From: Schlegelella_A sp036496385
GTDB lineage: Bacteria > Pseudomonadota > Gammaproteobacteria > Burkholderiales > Burkholderiaceae_C
Length of the DNA: 64,000 bases
Direction: 5' to 3'
NCBI GenBank assembly: GCA_036496385.1
Contig: DASXLD010000066.1
Location: 33,883 to 97,882, forward strand
Shown: positions 49,145-57,286 of the stretch, in pieces
Layout: every line of letters begins with the position of its first letter
Numbering within the stretch: position 1 is the first letter of the stretch
Notes under the pieces: generated by a model
Seen by the model: only the letters and a program-made list of their open reading frames with translations
What the model was told of the DNA's origin: nothing
Database searches by the model: none
Translations under genes and position numbers: made by a program

Positions 49145-50164
49145 ATGGCGATCGCCCTCGACCTCGGCTTCGCGCGCGCGCCCACGCTCTTTCCCGGCGT
49201 GATCGCATGCGCGGTAGTGGCCGCTGCCTCCGGCTTCCTCGGCGAGCACTACGGCGCGCCCGTGCTGCTGTTCGCGCTGCTGCTGGGTATGGCGATGAAC
49301 TTCCTGTCCACCGACGGGCCATGTGCGCCGGGCATCGAGTTCTGCGCGCGCAGCATGCTGCGGCTCGGTGTCGCGCTGCTCGGGCTGCGCATCACGGTGG
49401 CGCAGGTGGTGGCGCTCGGCTGGGGCCCGGTGGTGATGGTGGTGGCGAGCGTCGCGATCACCATCGTCTTGTCCATGGTCGTCGCGCGCGCGCTCGGCTT
49501 TCAAGGCCTGTTCGGGTTGCTGACCGGCGGCGCCACTGCGATCTGCGGCGCGTCGGCCGCACTGGCGTTGTCGGCGGCACTGCCGGCGCACCCGCTGAAG
49601 GAGCGGGCGACGCTGTTCACCGTGATCGGCGTGTCGGCGCTGTCGACCTTCGCCATGGTGGCCTACCCGATGATCGTGCACGCGCTCGGGCTCAATCCGC
49701 AGCAGGCCGGCATCTTCCTCGGCGGCACGATCCACGATGTCGCGCAGGTGGTCGGCGCGGGCTACAGCCTGTCGCCGGAGACCGGCGACGCGGCGACGCT
49801 GGTGAAGCTGCTGCGGGTCGCGATGCTGTTGCCGGTGATCGTGGTGGCGGCGATGATCACGCGGGCACGCGCTGCCGCCGACGGCAGTCAGGGCGACGGC
49901 AAGCGGCCGCCGCTGTTGCCGGGCTTCGCGGTCGGATTCGCGGTGCTGGTGGCCGTCAACAGCACCGGCTGGCTGCCGAAGGCGGTCAGTACGCTCGGCA
50001 GCGATGCGTCGCGCTGGCTGCTGGTGGCGGCGATCGCCGGCATCGGCATGAAGACGCAGCTGAAGGAGCTCGTCACCGTGGGCATCAAGCCGGTGGCGTT
50101 GATGGTCGGCGAGACCGTGTTCCTCGCCGCGCTGACCCTGGTGATGATGCACTGGCTCGCTTGA
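49145..50164 (+). CDS. YeiH-family membrane protein (putative sulfate exporter)
   Basis: A 339-residue membrane protein of the YeiH/UPF0324 family with about 10 helices (GGATAICGASAALALSAAL and LGGTIHDVAQVVGAGYSL are family hallmarks). It starts 4 bases after the ligase stop. The family is annotated as putative sulfate export. Sulfur release from the substrate (for example by the TauD-type dioxygenase) would explain its presence, but that is inference. Confidence 0.9.
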   Translation: MAIALDLGFARAPTLFPGVIACAVVAAASGFLGEHYGAPVLLFALLLGMAMNFLSTDGPCAPGIEFCARSMLRLGVALLGLRITVAQVVALGWGPVVMVVASVAITIVLSMVVARALGFQGLFGLLTGGATAICGASAALALSAALPAHPLKERATLFTVIGVSALSTFAMVAYPMIVHALGLNPQQAGIFLGGTIHDVAQVVGAGYSLSPETGDAATLVKLLRVAMLLPVIVVAAMITRARAAADGSQGDGKRPPLLPGFAVGFAVLVAVNSTGWLPKAVSTLGSDASRWLLVAAIAGIGMKTQLKELVTVGIKPVALMVGETVFLAALTLVMMHWLA

Positions 50165-50180
50165 CCGCCGACGCGGCGGT
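50164..50180 (+). terminator. terminator-like hairpin after YeiH gene
   Basis: ACCGCCG (50164-50170), ACG loop, CGGCGGT (50174-50180): a 7-base stem starting at the last base of the stop codon, followed by GATTT. The T tract is very short, so this is a weak call for the end of the seven-gene operon. Confidence 0.4.
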
Positions 50181-50266
50181 GATTTGCCGAGGCGGCCGGT
50201 GCTTGCTGCGGAGCCGGGCGAGTCTGCAGTATTGTCCGCACGGCCGCCATCTTGCTGCCTGATCCC

Positions 50267-50563
50267 ATGCGCGCAACCCAATTCGTCGTCGTTCACACGC
50301 CTGGCCCGGGGTGGAACCCGAGCGTCGCGGCGTTCGAGCAAGACGGGCTGCGCGAGCACGTGGCTCACTACGCGCAATTGCTGGCGCAAGGCAAGCTGGT
50401 CATGGGAGGCCCGTTCCTCGACGCCAGGTCAGGCGGCATGATGGTCGCCGAGCCGGGCGTTGCCGAAGAAGAGCTGCGCGCTTTCGCCGCCGCGGATCCG
50501 GCCGTGACGTCGGGTCTTCTTGCTTTCGAGGTGCGGCCCTGGCTCGTCGGCTTGCACAAGTGA
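50267..50563 (+). CDS. YCII-related small protein
   Basis: A 98-residue protein of the YCII/dimeric alpha-beta barrel family. It shows REHVAHYAQLLAQGKLVMGGP followed by FAAADPAVTSGLLAFEVRPW, the usual family pattern with a central His. The role is unknown; related proteins are small cytoplasmic enzymes or binding proteins. The ATG at 50267 starts just before the first strand. Confidence 0.8.
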   Translation: MRATQFVVVHTPGPGWNPSVAAFEQDGLREHVAHYAQLLAQGKLVMGGPFLDARSGGMMVAEPGVAEEELRAFAAADPAVTSGLLAFEVRPWLVGLHK

Positions 50564-50706
50564 GACCCGAACCCGCCATCGCGCGAACGTCTGCTCGCAA
50601 GTTGCGTGGCGCGCTCCTCGGCGTCGTTTGGCAGCTCGGGATCGGCGTGGCGCTCGTCCTCGTCGGCGGCGCGGTCGCGATCGTCATGGCGAAGATTCGA
50701 CGGTGA
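50560..50706 (+). CDS. possible 48-residue single-helix membrane protein
   Basis: A short frame starting at a GTG that overlaps the upstream stop (GTGA). After a basic N-terminus (RTSARKLR) it has one strong membrane helix (LGIGVALVLVGGAVAIVMA) and ends in KIRR. Overlap and composition support it, but there is no family match. Confidence 0.4.
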   Translation: MRPEPAIARTSARKLRGALLGVVWQLGIGVALVLVGGAVAIVMAKIRR

Positions 50707-50749
50707 GACGCGCAACATTCGCGCGTCTCGCAGCATGCGGAGTCTTGCA

Positions 50750-50928
50750 ATGTTCAGCCATCTGACCGTCGGCACCCGGGACCCGGCTCGCGCCGCCGCC
50801 TTCTGCGACGCCGTGCTTCGCCGCTCGGGATCGAACGCGTCCCCGGCAACAAGCTGGGCTTCGTTTGCCGCGAGGCCTGGCGACGTTGTTCGCGGACCCG
50901 CCTCGCATCGACGTGACGCCTAGCCTCT
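50750..50928 (+). pseudogene. frameshifted VOC/glyoxalase-family remnant
   Basis: MFSHLTVGTRDPARAAAFCD is a typical start of a vicinal-oxygen-chelate protein. The expected continuation LGIERVPGNKLGFVCREA is found in a second frame, and ATLFADPPRIDVTP in a third. At least two frameshifts are needed, and most of the roughly 125-residue domain is missing. A degraded gene is more likely than sequencing error. Confidence 0.65.
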
Positions 50929-50937
50929 CGACGCCCG

Positions 50938-51345
50938 ATGTTCGCGATCAAGGCCGAAGTCGTCGATCCGCGCGCCGCGGCGTTCACGTTCGCCGAGCAG
51001 AAGACGATGTACGGTGGCCGGCACATCGCCAAGGGCGACCTGGTCTTCATCTTCGCGAGCGAAAACGAAGGCGGTCCCGGCTTGATTGCCAGCGGCAGGG
51101 CCACCTCGGCCGAGGCGACTCCGAAAAAACCCGGGATCGCCCGGCAGACGCCTCGTGTCAGCATCGCCGTCGAGCGCACGGCGCTGGCGACGCGCAGCCT
51201 CGGGCGCTACGACCTCAAGCAATACCGCGACTGGGATGACGGGCGCGCCGAGAGCGAACTCAATTTCAAGCTCTATCGCCAGGCAACGAACAAGATCGTG
51301 GCGATCTCGGATGCAGCCGCCGCCTTCCTCCGCGGATTCTTCTAG
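50938..51345 (+). CDS. hypothetical protein, EVE/PUA-like suspected
   Basis: A 135-residue soluble protein. GGRHIAKGDLVFIFASENEG followed by GLIASGRATS resembles the core of EVE/PUA-type ligand-binding folds, but the match is weak. It starts right after the VOC remnant and has no obvious ribosome-binding site. Confidence 0.6.
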   Translation: MFAIKAEVVDPRAAAFTFAEQKTMYGGRHIAKGDLVFIFASENEGGPGLIASGRATSAEATPKKPGIARQTPRVSIAVERTALATRSLGRYDLKQYRDWDDGRAESELNFKLYRQATNKIVAISDAAAAFLRGFF

Positions 51346-51402
51346 CGCGGCGCCTGCAAGGCATTCGATCGCAACGATCGCTCGCAGAGGGGACCCCAGT
51401 CG

Positions 51403-51867
51403 ATGTTCAACGCAAGCGTCAACATCAACGACATCGGCCATGCCATCCAGCTCGCGCTGGCTCCGGTCTTCCTGCTGACCGGGATCGCCGGCATGCTGAA
51501 CGTCATGGCCGGCCGCCTGGCACGGATCATCGATCGCGGTCGTCAGTTGACCGAAGCGTCCAGTCAGCGCCTTGACGCGGATCTCGAACAGGAGCTTGCC
51601 ACTCTCGAGCGGAGGCGGCACCTTGCCAGTTCTGCGATCACCGCGTGCACGCTTTCGGCGCTGCTCGTGTGCACCGTCATCGCAGTGCTCTTTCTGGAGG
51701 TGCTGCTCGGCCTCGAGTTCAGGTGGGTCCTCGGCCTCTCCTTCACGGCCTCCACTCTCGCGCTCGTCGTCGGGTTGGCGTATTTCCTGCGCGAGGTGCA
51801 TCTCGCCACCAAGACAATTCGAATCCGGGCGAGGAGCGACATCGGCGAGCGCGAAGGCGACGCCTGA
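51403..51867 (+). CDS. DUF2721 family membrane protein
   Basis: A 154-residue protein with three membrane helices: residues about 14-36 (QLALAPVFLLTGIAGMLNVM), 80-100 and 108-128. The segment MAGRLARIIDRGRQL between helices 1 and 2 is typical of DUF2721. Function unknown. Confidence 0.82.
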   Translation: MFNASVNINDIGHAIQLALAPVFLLTGIAGMLNVMAGRLARIIDRGRQLTEASSQRLDADLEQELATLERRRHLASSAITACTLSALLVCTVIAVLFLEVLLGLEFRWVLGLSFTASTLALVVGLAYFLREVHLATKTIRIRARSDIGEREGDA

Positions 51868-51932
51868 GCTTTTCATCCATCGGGTCGTTCCAGCCGATTT
51901 CATCCGTCTGCTCTCTCATGTAAGGGGTCGCC

Positions 51933-52151
51933 ATGAATCCAGTCAAGGTCATCGCCATCGTCCTCATCGTCCTCGGCGTTCTCGGGCTCGCTTACGGCGG
52001 ATTCAGCTACACGAAGGACACGACCGTCGTGAAGCTCGGCCCGCTCGAGGTTTCCGCCAAGGAGAAGCAGACCGTCAACGTGCCGATGTGGACCGGCGTC
52101 GGCGCGATCGTCGTCGGCGGACTGCTGCTCGTCCTCGGCGGCAAGAGGTAG
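51933..52151 (+). CDS. small two-helix membrane protein (DUF3185-like)
   Basis: A 72-residue protein with an N-terminal helix (VIAIVLIVLGVLGLAYGGF), a short polar stretch (TTVVKLGPLEVSAKEKQTV) and a C-terminal helix ending in GGKR. AAGGGG lies 8-10 bases upstream of the ATG. It is common in Proteobacteria as an uncharacterised inner-membrane protein. Confidence 0.75.
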   Translation: MNPVKVIAIVLIVLGVLGLAYGGFSYTKDTTVVKLGPLEVSAKEKQTVNVPMWTGVGAIVVGGLLLVLGGKR

Positions 52152-52271
52152 CGCCGCGCACGCCCGGGCCACCTCCCGATCGACCACGGCGAGGAGGATG
52201 AGCATCGTCGACGACAGGTCGGCGCCCGACCGGATCGAGACGATCGGTGCCGCCACGACGGGCGCGATGGC

Positions 52272-52622
52272 GTGCGCGATCTGCGACTCCCTGCAAGGCA
52301 CTACTGTGCGGCGGCCTATTGGGCTGGAGGGGCACTCCTCGTCGCCGCATCCGCGCTCAATCCCTTCGGTCCGTCGCTCATCCTGACGTCGGGCGCCGCC
52401 ACCGGGTTCGGTGCGATGGCGGGCCTCGTTCTCATCCCCCTCCTGTTGACAGGCGCGCGACAAGCCCGGGTGCGCCCGGCGGAGCGAGTCCGCCTGGGCA
52501 GCAGGTGGGTGCTCGGCGGCGCCATTGCCTCGATCGCGTTCGTGCTCGTGCTCGGCCCTGGCGTGCAACTCGGTCCGGCGGACGTACCGACCTCTCAAGA
52601 CAGGAAAGGGACTCGACCCTGA
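52272..52622 (+). CDS. hypothetical membrane protein, possibly frameshifted
   Basis: A 116-residue frame with hydrophobic helices (YWAGGALLVAASALNPFGPS; FGAMAGLVLIPLLL; LGGAIASIAFVLVLGPG). The only start is a GTG with no ribosome-binding site. A better initiation site (GAGGAGG-ATG at 52191-52200) opens a different frame that runs only 62 codons. The real gene may start at 52198 and shift frame near 52290. I do not recognise the family. Confidence 0.4.
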   Translation: MRDLRLPARHYCAAAYWAGGALLVAASALNPFGPSLILTSGAATGFGAMAGLVLIPLLLTGARQARVRPAERVRLGSRWVLGGAIASIAFVLVLGPGVQLGPADVPTSQDRKGTRP

Positions 52623-52710
52623 GTTCGGGTTCCACTTCTGCCCGGGTTGCGGCTGCGTTGGCGGATACGAAGATCAGAATGAGAGTCGGCGGTTTGCTCA
52701 GGAGGTTCGC

Positions 52711-53190
52711 ATGTCGTCACTGCCACCACCGGTTGCCATCCACGCTGCCGAAGTGCCGCCGCGCGCGGCGGTCTCGTTCTATCCCGGGCCGTTCGCCTCG
52801 CGCATGGCAGGCAGGCAGAAGCGTCAGCTGGGCGAGCTGTTCGGGCTGAAGAGCTTCGGCATCAATCTGACACGCCTCGCTCCCGACGCCTTCTCGTCGC
52901 TCCGCCACACGCATGCGAAGCAGGACGAGTTCATCTACATCGTGTCCGGCCACCCGACCTTGCACACCGATCGAGGCCCGATGCGGCTGTCGCCCGGAAT
53001 GTGCGCGGGCTTTCGGGCCGGCACCGGGGATGGCCACCACCTGCACAACGCGACCACCGAGGAAGTCTTCTACCTCGAGATCGGCGATCGGGCGCCAGGC
53101 GAACAGGTGACGTATCCCGATGACGATCTGCAAGTCGTCCAGGTCGCCGGCAAGGCCCGCTACGTTCACAAGGACGGAACCCCATACTGA
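52711..53190 (+). CDS. cupin-domain protein
   Basis: A 159-residue single-cupin protein. The metal-binding motifs are RHTHAKQDEFIYIVSG and, later, GDGHHLHNAT. The ATG at 52711 has CAGGAGG 7 bases upstream. It resembles small cupins that bind or isomerise sugars or polyketide-like compounds; the substrate is unknown. Confidence 0.88.
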   Translation: MSSLPPPVAIHAAEVPPRAAVSFYPGPFASRMAGRQKRQLGELFGLKSFGINLTRLAPDAFSSLRHTHAKQDEFIYIVSGHPTLHTDRGPMRLSPGMCAGFRAGTGDGHHLHNATTEEVFYLEIGDRAPGEQVTYPDDDLQVVQVAGKARYVHKDGTPY

Positions 53191-53199
53191 GAGGCCCGT

Positions 53200-53706
53200 A
53201 TGCACGAGCCGGCGCTGGATCTTTCCAAGGTCGCATGGTCGCGGCAAAAGGAGGTCGTTCGTGTCTTCTACAAGGACATGTGGGACCACGCCGACGTCGA
53301 CCTCGTGCCGCAGCTTTTTCATTCCGACTTCACCTTCCGCGGATCGCTCGGCCCCCGTCTGGTCGGCCATCGACAATTCATCGGCTACGTCGAGACCGTC
53401 ACCGGCGCGCTCGGCGACTACACCTCCGACATCCTCGCCCTGGGCGAAGAGGGATCCCAGGTATTCGCGAAGCTGCGCTTCCACGGCTTGCACCGGCGCG
53501 AGCTGTTCGGCATTGCACCCACCGGACGCCTTGTATGGTGGTACGGCGCTCCGATCTTTACCTTCGACGGCGATCGCGTACGCGACCTTTGGGTCCTGGG
53601 CGACATCCATGCGCTCCTGGCACGTCTGAAGGGTGCGCCCGAGGCGATGCCGCTTGATCGAGAATCGCCGGCAGACCCATCACCTCCACTCCATCCCTCA
53701 CCATGA
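53200..53706 (+). CDS. SnoaL-like/NTF2-fold protein
   Basis: A 168-residue protein with an NTF2-like cone fold typical of the SnoaL/ester cyclase group: VVRVFYKDMWDHADVDLVPQ at the N-terminus, GHRQFIGYV in the middle and RDLWVLGDIHALLARL near the end. It follows the cupin by 9 bases and overlaps the next gene by 4 (ATGA). Confidence 0.8.
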   Translation: MHEPALDLSKVAWSRQKEVVRVFYKDMWDHADVDLVPQLFHSDFTFRGSLGPRLVGHRQFIGYVETVTGALGDYTSDILALGEEGSQVFAKLRFHGLHRRELFGIAPTGRLVWWYGAPIFTFDGDRVRDLWVLGDIHALLARLKGAPEAMPLDRESPADPSPPLHPSP

Positions 53707-54251
53707 CCGAAGCTCTCGTCCTGATCGACCTGCAGAACGACTACTTCCCTGGGGGAACGATGGAGCTCGTCGGCGCCGAAGCTGCGGTCGCGCAAGCAGC
53801 ACGCCTCCTGGCGGCCTTCCGGCAGAAGGGCCAACCGGTCTTCCATGTCCAGCACCTCGCGACGCGAGCCGGCGCCACGTTCTTTCTGCCCGGGACGCGC
53901 GGCGCCGAGATTCACGCCGCGGTCCAGCCAGCAGCAGGCGAGCGCGTCGTGACCAAGCATTTTCCGAACAGCTTCCGCCAGACCACTCTCCTCGAAGACC
54001 TTCGCTCCGCCGGTGTGACGAAACTCGCCGTCGCGGGAATGATGACCCACATGTGCGTCGACACCACGGTTCGCGCAGCCGCCGACCTCGGCTTCGCGTG
54101 CTCGCTCGCCCACGACGGCTGCGCCACCCGCGACCTGCTGTTCGCGGGCCGACGCGTCGACGCCGACAAGGTCCAGCTCGCGTATCTCGCGGCACTCGAC
54201 GGATCGTTCGCGAGCGTGCGGTCGGCCGAGGAGCTCGGCGCTTCGTTGTGA
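53703..54251 (+). CDS. isochorismatase/nicotinamidase-family cysteine hydrolase
   Basis: A 182-residue cysteine hydrolase. The catalytic triad is visible: Asp in VLIDLQNDYF (about residue 9), Lys in VVTKHFPNSF (about 80) and Cys in MMTHMCVDTT (about 117). It overlaps the SnoaL-like gene. It may act on nicotinamide or another small amide; the exact substrate is not clear. Confidence 0.9.
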   Translation: MTEALVLIDLQNDYFPGGTMELVGAEAAVAQAARLLAAFRQKGQPVFHVQHLATRAGATFFLPGTRGAEIHAAVQPAAGERVVTKHFPNSFRQTTLLEDLRSAGVTKLAVAGMMTHMCVDTTVRAAADLGFACSLAHDGCATRDLLFAGRRVDADKVQLAYLAALDGSFASVRSAEELGASL

Positions 54252-54255
54252 GCGA

Positions 54256-54795
54256 GTGTCACGCCCGGGCACGAAAGCCTGCCGATCGCTCGCCGCGCTG
54301 CGGCCAAGTCTCGGCATGATCTTCGCTCTGGTCGTCGCCGCCGGAGCGATCTTCGTCTGGTGGAGCTCGGGCGGCCTTCCAGACGTGGTCGCTTCGCACT
54401 TCATCGCCGGCGGCGGCGCCGACGGCTTCCTGCGGCGCAGCGAGTACACCGCGTTCATGCTCGCGCTGGTGGCCCTCGTCCCGCTGCTCCTGCGCCTGGC
54501 GGGCACGCTCGCTGGCCGGCTTCCGGCGCGGTTCGTCAACCTGCCGAACAAGCAGTACTGGCTCGCACCCGAACGGAAGGCGGCGACTCTCTCGTCGATC
54601 GCGAGTTTCGGCACCTGGACAAGCTATGCAACGCTGGCCCTCCTCTGTGCCGTTCACGGGCTCGTCGTGCACGCGAACGCCGTGCAGCCTCCGCATCTCG
54701 ACGAGGCCCCGCTCATCGGTCTGGTCGCCGTGTACCTCGGGGCGCTGTTCGCCGGCACGCTGGTGGTGCTGAGCCGATTCTTCCGCGCGCCTTGA
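54256..54795 (+). CDS. DUF1648-like membrane protein
   Basis: A 179-residue protein with about four membrane helices. LPDVVASHFIAGGGADGFLR matches the DUF1648 core (usually LP..VPxHFxxxGxxD). The start could be the GTG at 54256 or the ATG at 54316. Function unknown. Confidence 0.75.
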   Translation: MSRPGTKACRSLAALRPSLGMIFALVVAAGAIFVWWSSGGLPDVVASHFIAGGGADGFLRRSEYTAFMLALVALVPLLLRLAGTLAGRLPARFVNLPNKQYWLAPERKAATLSSIASFGTWTSYATLALLCAVHGLVVHANAVQPPHLDEAPLIGLVAVYLGALFAGTLVVLSRFFRAP

Positions 54796-54806
54796 CCTCG
54801 CGCCGG

Positions 54807-55385
54807 ATGCAGAGCTTCGTCTTCGCACTTCTCGCCGCCCTCGCTGGCTCCGCCCACGCGCAGGACTTCGAGCGCGCGTCGCCGCCCTGCGATGCGCAGA
54901 AGCAGGAGCAGGCGCAGGAGGGCGCTGCGCGCGGCGACGCCGCGTCGATCTACCTCCTTGCCCGCTATCTCAGCACCGGCCGCTGCATGCCGGGCGACGG
55001 CAGGAAGGCGATCCAGCTCTATGGCCAGGCCGCGGCGCTCGGCTATCCGCCGGCCTTCTACAACTCCGGGATGCTCGCGGCCGCCCGCCGCGACTTCGCC
55101 GCTGCCGAGCGCTATTTCATGCATGGCGCCGAGGCCGGACACCGCAGGTCCGAGTTGCAGCTCGGCCTTCTCTACTCGACGGCACCGCCGCCGGTCGGCA
55201 ACGACTCGACGGCGCTCGCATGGCTGTCGCTGACCGCCGCGAGGCAAGAGCCCATCGCGACGGAGGCCGAGGATCGCGCAAGTTCGCTGCGGGCACGGAT
55301 GTCCGAGGAAGATCTCAAGACCGCCGCAGCGACGACCGAGCGATTGAAGGCGAGCTATCTCGCGCTGCCACCGTTCACGCCTTAG
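54807..55385 (+). CDS. exported Sel1-repeat protein
   Basis: A 192-residue protein with a signal peptide (VFALLAALAGSAHA). At least three Sel1/TPR-like repeats follow (GDAASIYLLARYLSTG, GDGRKAIQLYGQAAALGYPP, DFAAAERYFMHGAEAGHRRS). These mediate protein contacts in the periplasm or at the surface. It begins 11 bases after the DUF1648-like gene. Confidence 0.85.
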   Translation: MQSFVFALLAALAGSAHAQDFERASPPCDAQKQEQAQEGAARGDAASIYLLARYLSTGRCMPGDGRKAIQLYGQAAALGYPPAFYNSGMLAAARRDFAAAERYFMHGAEAGHRRSELQLGLLYSTAPPPVGNDSTALAWLSLTAARQEPIATEAEDRASSLRARMSEEDLKTAAATTERLKASYLALPPFTP

Positions 55386-55473
55386 ACCATCGTCACGACG
55401 CTGGCGAAGAAGCGACCCTGGTCGCGGTTTGCTTCGGCGGCGTATGCTTGTTAAAGGCATCGGCGGAGTGGTC

Positions 55474-55818
55474 ATGCGCCCAGACCTGCTTCTCGTCCTC
55501 GGATCGCTCGCGGCAGCACTGCCAGGCTTCGCGCACGCAGAGTCGCTGCGCTGCGACAACGGCATCGCTGCGGAAGGCGACTCTCGCCTGTCCCTGGCGT
55601 ACAAATGCGGCGCGCCACTGGCGGTCGACAGCTATTGCGCGCCCGTGTTCTACGTCGGCACGCCGTATCTCGTACCGGAGCCGATCGCCGGCTATGCCGT
55701 CCCCTGCATGGCGACCGAGGAGTGGCTGTACGAGCGGGGCACCGGGAATCTCCTCGCCACCGTGCGCCTTCGCGGCGGCCGCATCCAGTCGATCGTCTAC
55801 GGACGGTCGCCGCATTGA
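55474..55818 (+). CDS. exported DUF2845 family protein
   Basis: A 114-residue secreted protein. The ATG at 55474 has GGAG 5 bases upstream and a signal peptide (LLVLGSLAAALPGFAHA). The mature part starts ESLRCDNGIAAEGDS and keeps the cysteine and EEWLYERG pattern of DUF2845. Function unknown. Confidence 0.82.
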   Translation: MRPDLLLVLGSLAAALPGFAHAESLRCDNGIAAEGDSRLSLAYKCGAPLAVDSYCAPVFYVGTPYLVPEPIAGYAVPCMATEEWLYERGTGNLLATVRLRGGRIQSIVYGRSPH

Positions 55819-55846
55819 TGGGCCGCCGCACTCCTTGCGACGCCGC

Positions 55847-56101
55847 GTGACGAAGCCGCTGCCGGAGGACGCAGGCTGGGAGGCAACTCCGGAGCCCCTC
55901 CGCATGCCCTTCAAGATCCTCAAGAACGCCGGCGTCGTACCGCCGGAGGTCGAGCTGCTCCACGAGCGCGCTGCGCCCGAGCACGCCGTGGCAGCGTGTA
56001 CGAGCGAGCCCGAAAGAAGCGAGCTGCGCGGAAAGCTCGGTGATCTGCAGCTGAAGATCGCGCTTCGGCTCGAGTCGCTGCGGATCAGCGGCGCGCTTTA
56101 G
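55847..56101 (+). CDS. hypothetical 84-residue protein
   Basis: A short GTG-initiated frame with codon use like its neighbours. It encodes a charged soluble protein (LRMPFKILKNAGVVPPEVEL; SELRGKLGDLQLKIALRLES). There is no family match and no clear ribosome-binding site. Confidence 0.5.
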   Translation: MTKPLPEDAGWEATPEPLRMPFKILKNAGVVPPEVELLHERAAPEHAVAACTSEPERSELRGKLGDLQLKIALRLESLRISGAL

Positions 56102-56129
56102 ATCGACGTGCACTCGCGCCTGGAATGGC

Positions 56130-56657
56130 ATGAGTTCAATCGGCCCGCAGACGTCGAGTGCTTCTTCGCCCGGGAACCGTGAGCTCGATGGCGTCGAACG
56201 TGCGCTCGCATTCATCGAGGCGAACGGCGTCGTCCTCGTGTCGGCGCGAGGGGCAGCGCCGCGGCTGATCGACGCGATCGCCGGCGAGGTTATCGCCGGC
56301 AACTGGTGGTCGCATCCGCGGGCCAACGAGATCTACCGCGTGCTCTCGACGGCGGGCGAATCCGAGCACGTCCTGGCTTGCCGCCTCGTCGGCGGCAAGG
56401 TCACGCTCGTTCATCGCCGGTTGTGGCCGGCGCTGGCGCGCCTGGCGGCGCGTTTCGCGCCGGAGCAGATCTGCCAGGTACGAACGGAGCACACCGCGTC
56501 GGGCCGCCATGTCAGCCATGCGGTGCCGTTCGCGGAGTGGCTGCCGGCCGACATCGCGCAGCAAGGCGCGGCGATGACCGAAGCGGACGCCGTCGCGGCG
56601 CTCGGACGGTGGCTGGCGCCCCCGGCGCGAGCCGGCAAGGGCGAGCGCTCCCGCTAG
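56130..56657 (+). CDS. hypothetical 175-residue protein
   Basis: A soluble protein of unknown family. Its core is ALAFIEANGVVLVSARGAAP followed by AGNWWSHPRANEIYRVL, then HRRLWPALARLAARF. The codon bias fits the genome and the frame is well bounded. No catalytic motif is seen. Confidence 0.65.
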   Translation: MSSIGPQTSSASSPGNRELDGVERALAFIEANGVVLVSARGAAPRLIDAIAGEVIAGNWWSHPRANEIYRVLSTAGESEHVLACRLVGGKVTLVHRRLWPALARLAARFAPEQICQVRTEHTASGRHVSHAVPFAEWLPADIAQQGAAMTEADAVAALGRWLAPPARAGKGERSR

Positions 56658-56709
56658 GTGCATCTCTTCCACAATGGTGCCGCCCGATGACCGGCCCGAC
56701 CCGAGCACC

Positions 56710-57102
56710 ATGTCGCCCACCCCTGCAGTCGACGTCGCACGCGAGTTCTGGCGCCTGATGGCGAGCAACGAGTTCGACTCGGTGGGCACCGTGCTCGCGC
56801 CCGAGTTCGTGCTCGAATGGCCGCAATCGAAGGAACGGATTCGCGGTGCCGACCGGTTCGCGCGCATGAACCGCGAATACGTCGCCCACGGGCCTTGGCG
56901 GTTCACGATCGTTCGCATCTTCGGCGATGCAACCCATGCGGTGTCCGAAGTCGAAGTCACCGACGGCGTCCAGCGCGCCAAGGCGATCTCGTTCTTCACG
57001 GTCGCCGACGGCAAGGTCGAGCGCCTCGTCGAGTACTGGCCGGAGCCGTATGACGCCCCGGCCAACCGCGCTCATCTCCTGGAAGCGATCGAGGAGCCGT
57101 GA
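56710..57102 (+). CDS. NTF2-like (SnoaL) family protein
   Basis: A 130-residue NTF2-fold protein: AREFWRLMASNEFDSVGTVL at the start, then RIRGADRFARMNREY and KVERLVEYWPEPYDAP at the end, as in SnoaL-like proteins. The frame is open to an ATG at 56674, but 56710 better fits the family length. The stop shares a base with the OsmC remnant start (TGATG). Confidence 0.78.
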   Translation: MSPTPAVDVAREFWRLMASNEFDSVGTVLAPEFVLEWPQSKERIRGADRFARMNREYVAHGPWRFTIVRIFGDATHAVSEVEVTDGVQRAKAISFFTVADGKVERLVEYWPEPYDAPANRAHLLEAIEEP

Positions 57103-57260
57103 TGAGCACGGCCGGCGACGCGATCACCGCCATCGTCGGCAACGCGGCCGGCCGACACGAGGCGCTCGTCGCCACCGACGGCAACGAGTGGGCGCTCGCC
57201 GTGCCAGCGAAGTCGAGCGGCTTCGGGTCGTCGATCAACGGCGCAAGCGAGCCCGCGCCG
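57102..57260 (+). pseudogene. truncated OsmC-family gene
   Basis: The first 50 codons read like the N-terminus of an OsmC/Ohr-like peroxidase: HEALVATDGNEWALAVPAKS then SGFGSSINGAS. In intact members a GGELLFLALATCYCN-type segment with a catalytic Cys should follow. Here the sequence runs instead into unrelated Cys/Arg-rich codons and the RidA gene. It looks like a deletion remnant. Confidence 0.6.
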
Positions 57261-57286
57261 CCTGAAACTTGCAGAGGAGTCGAGCG

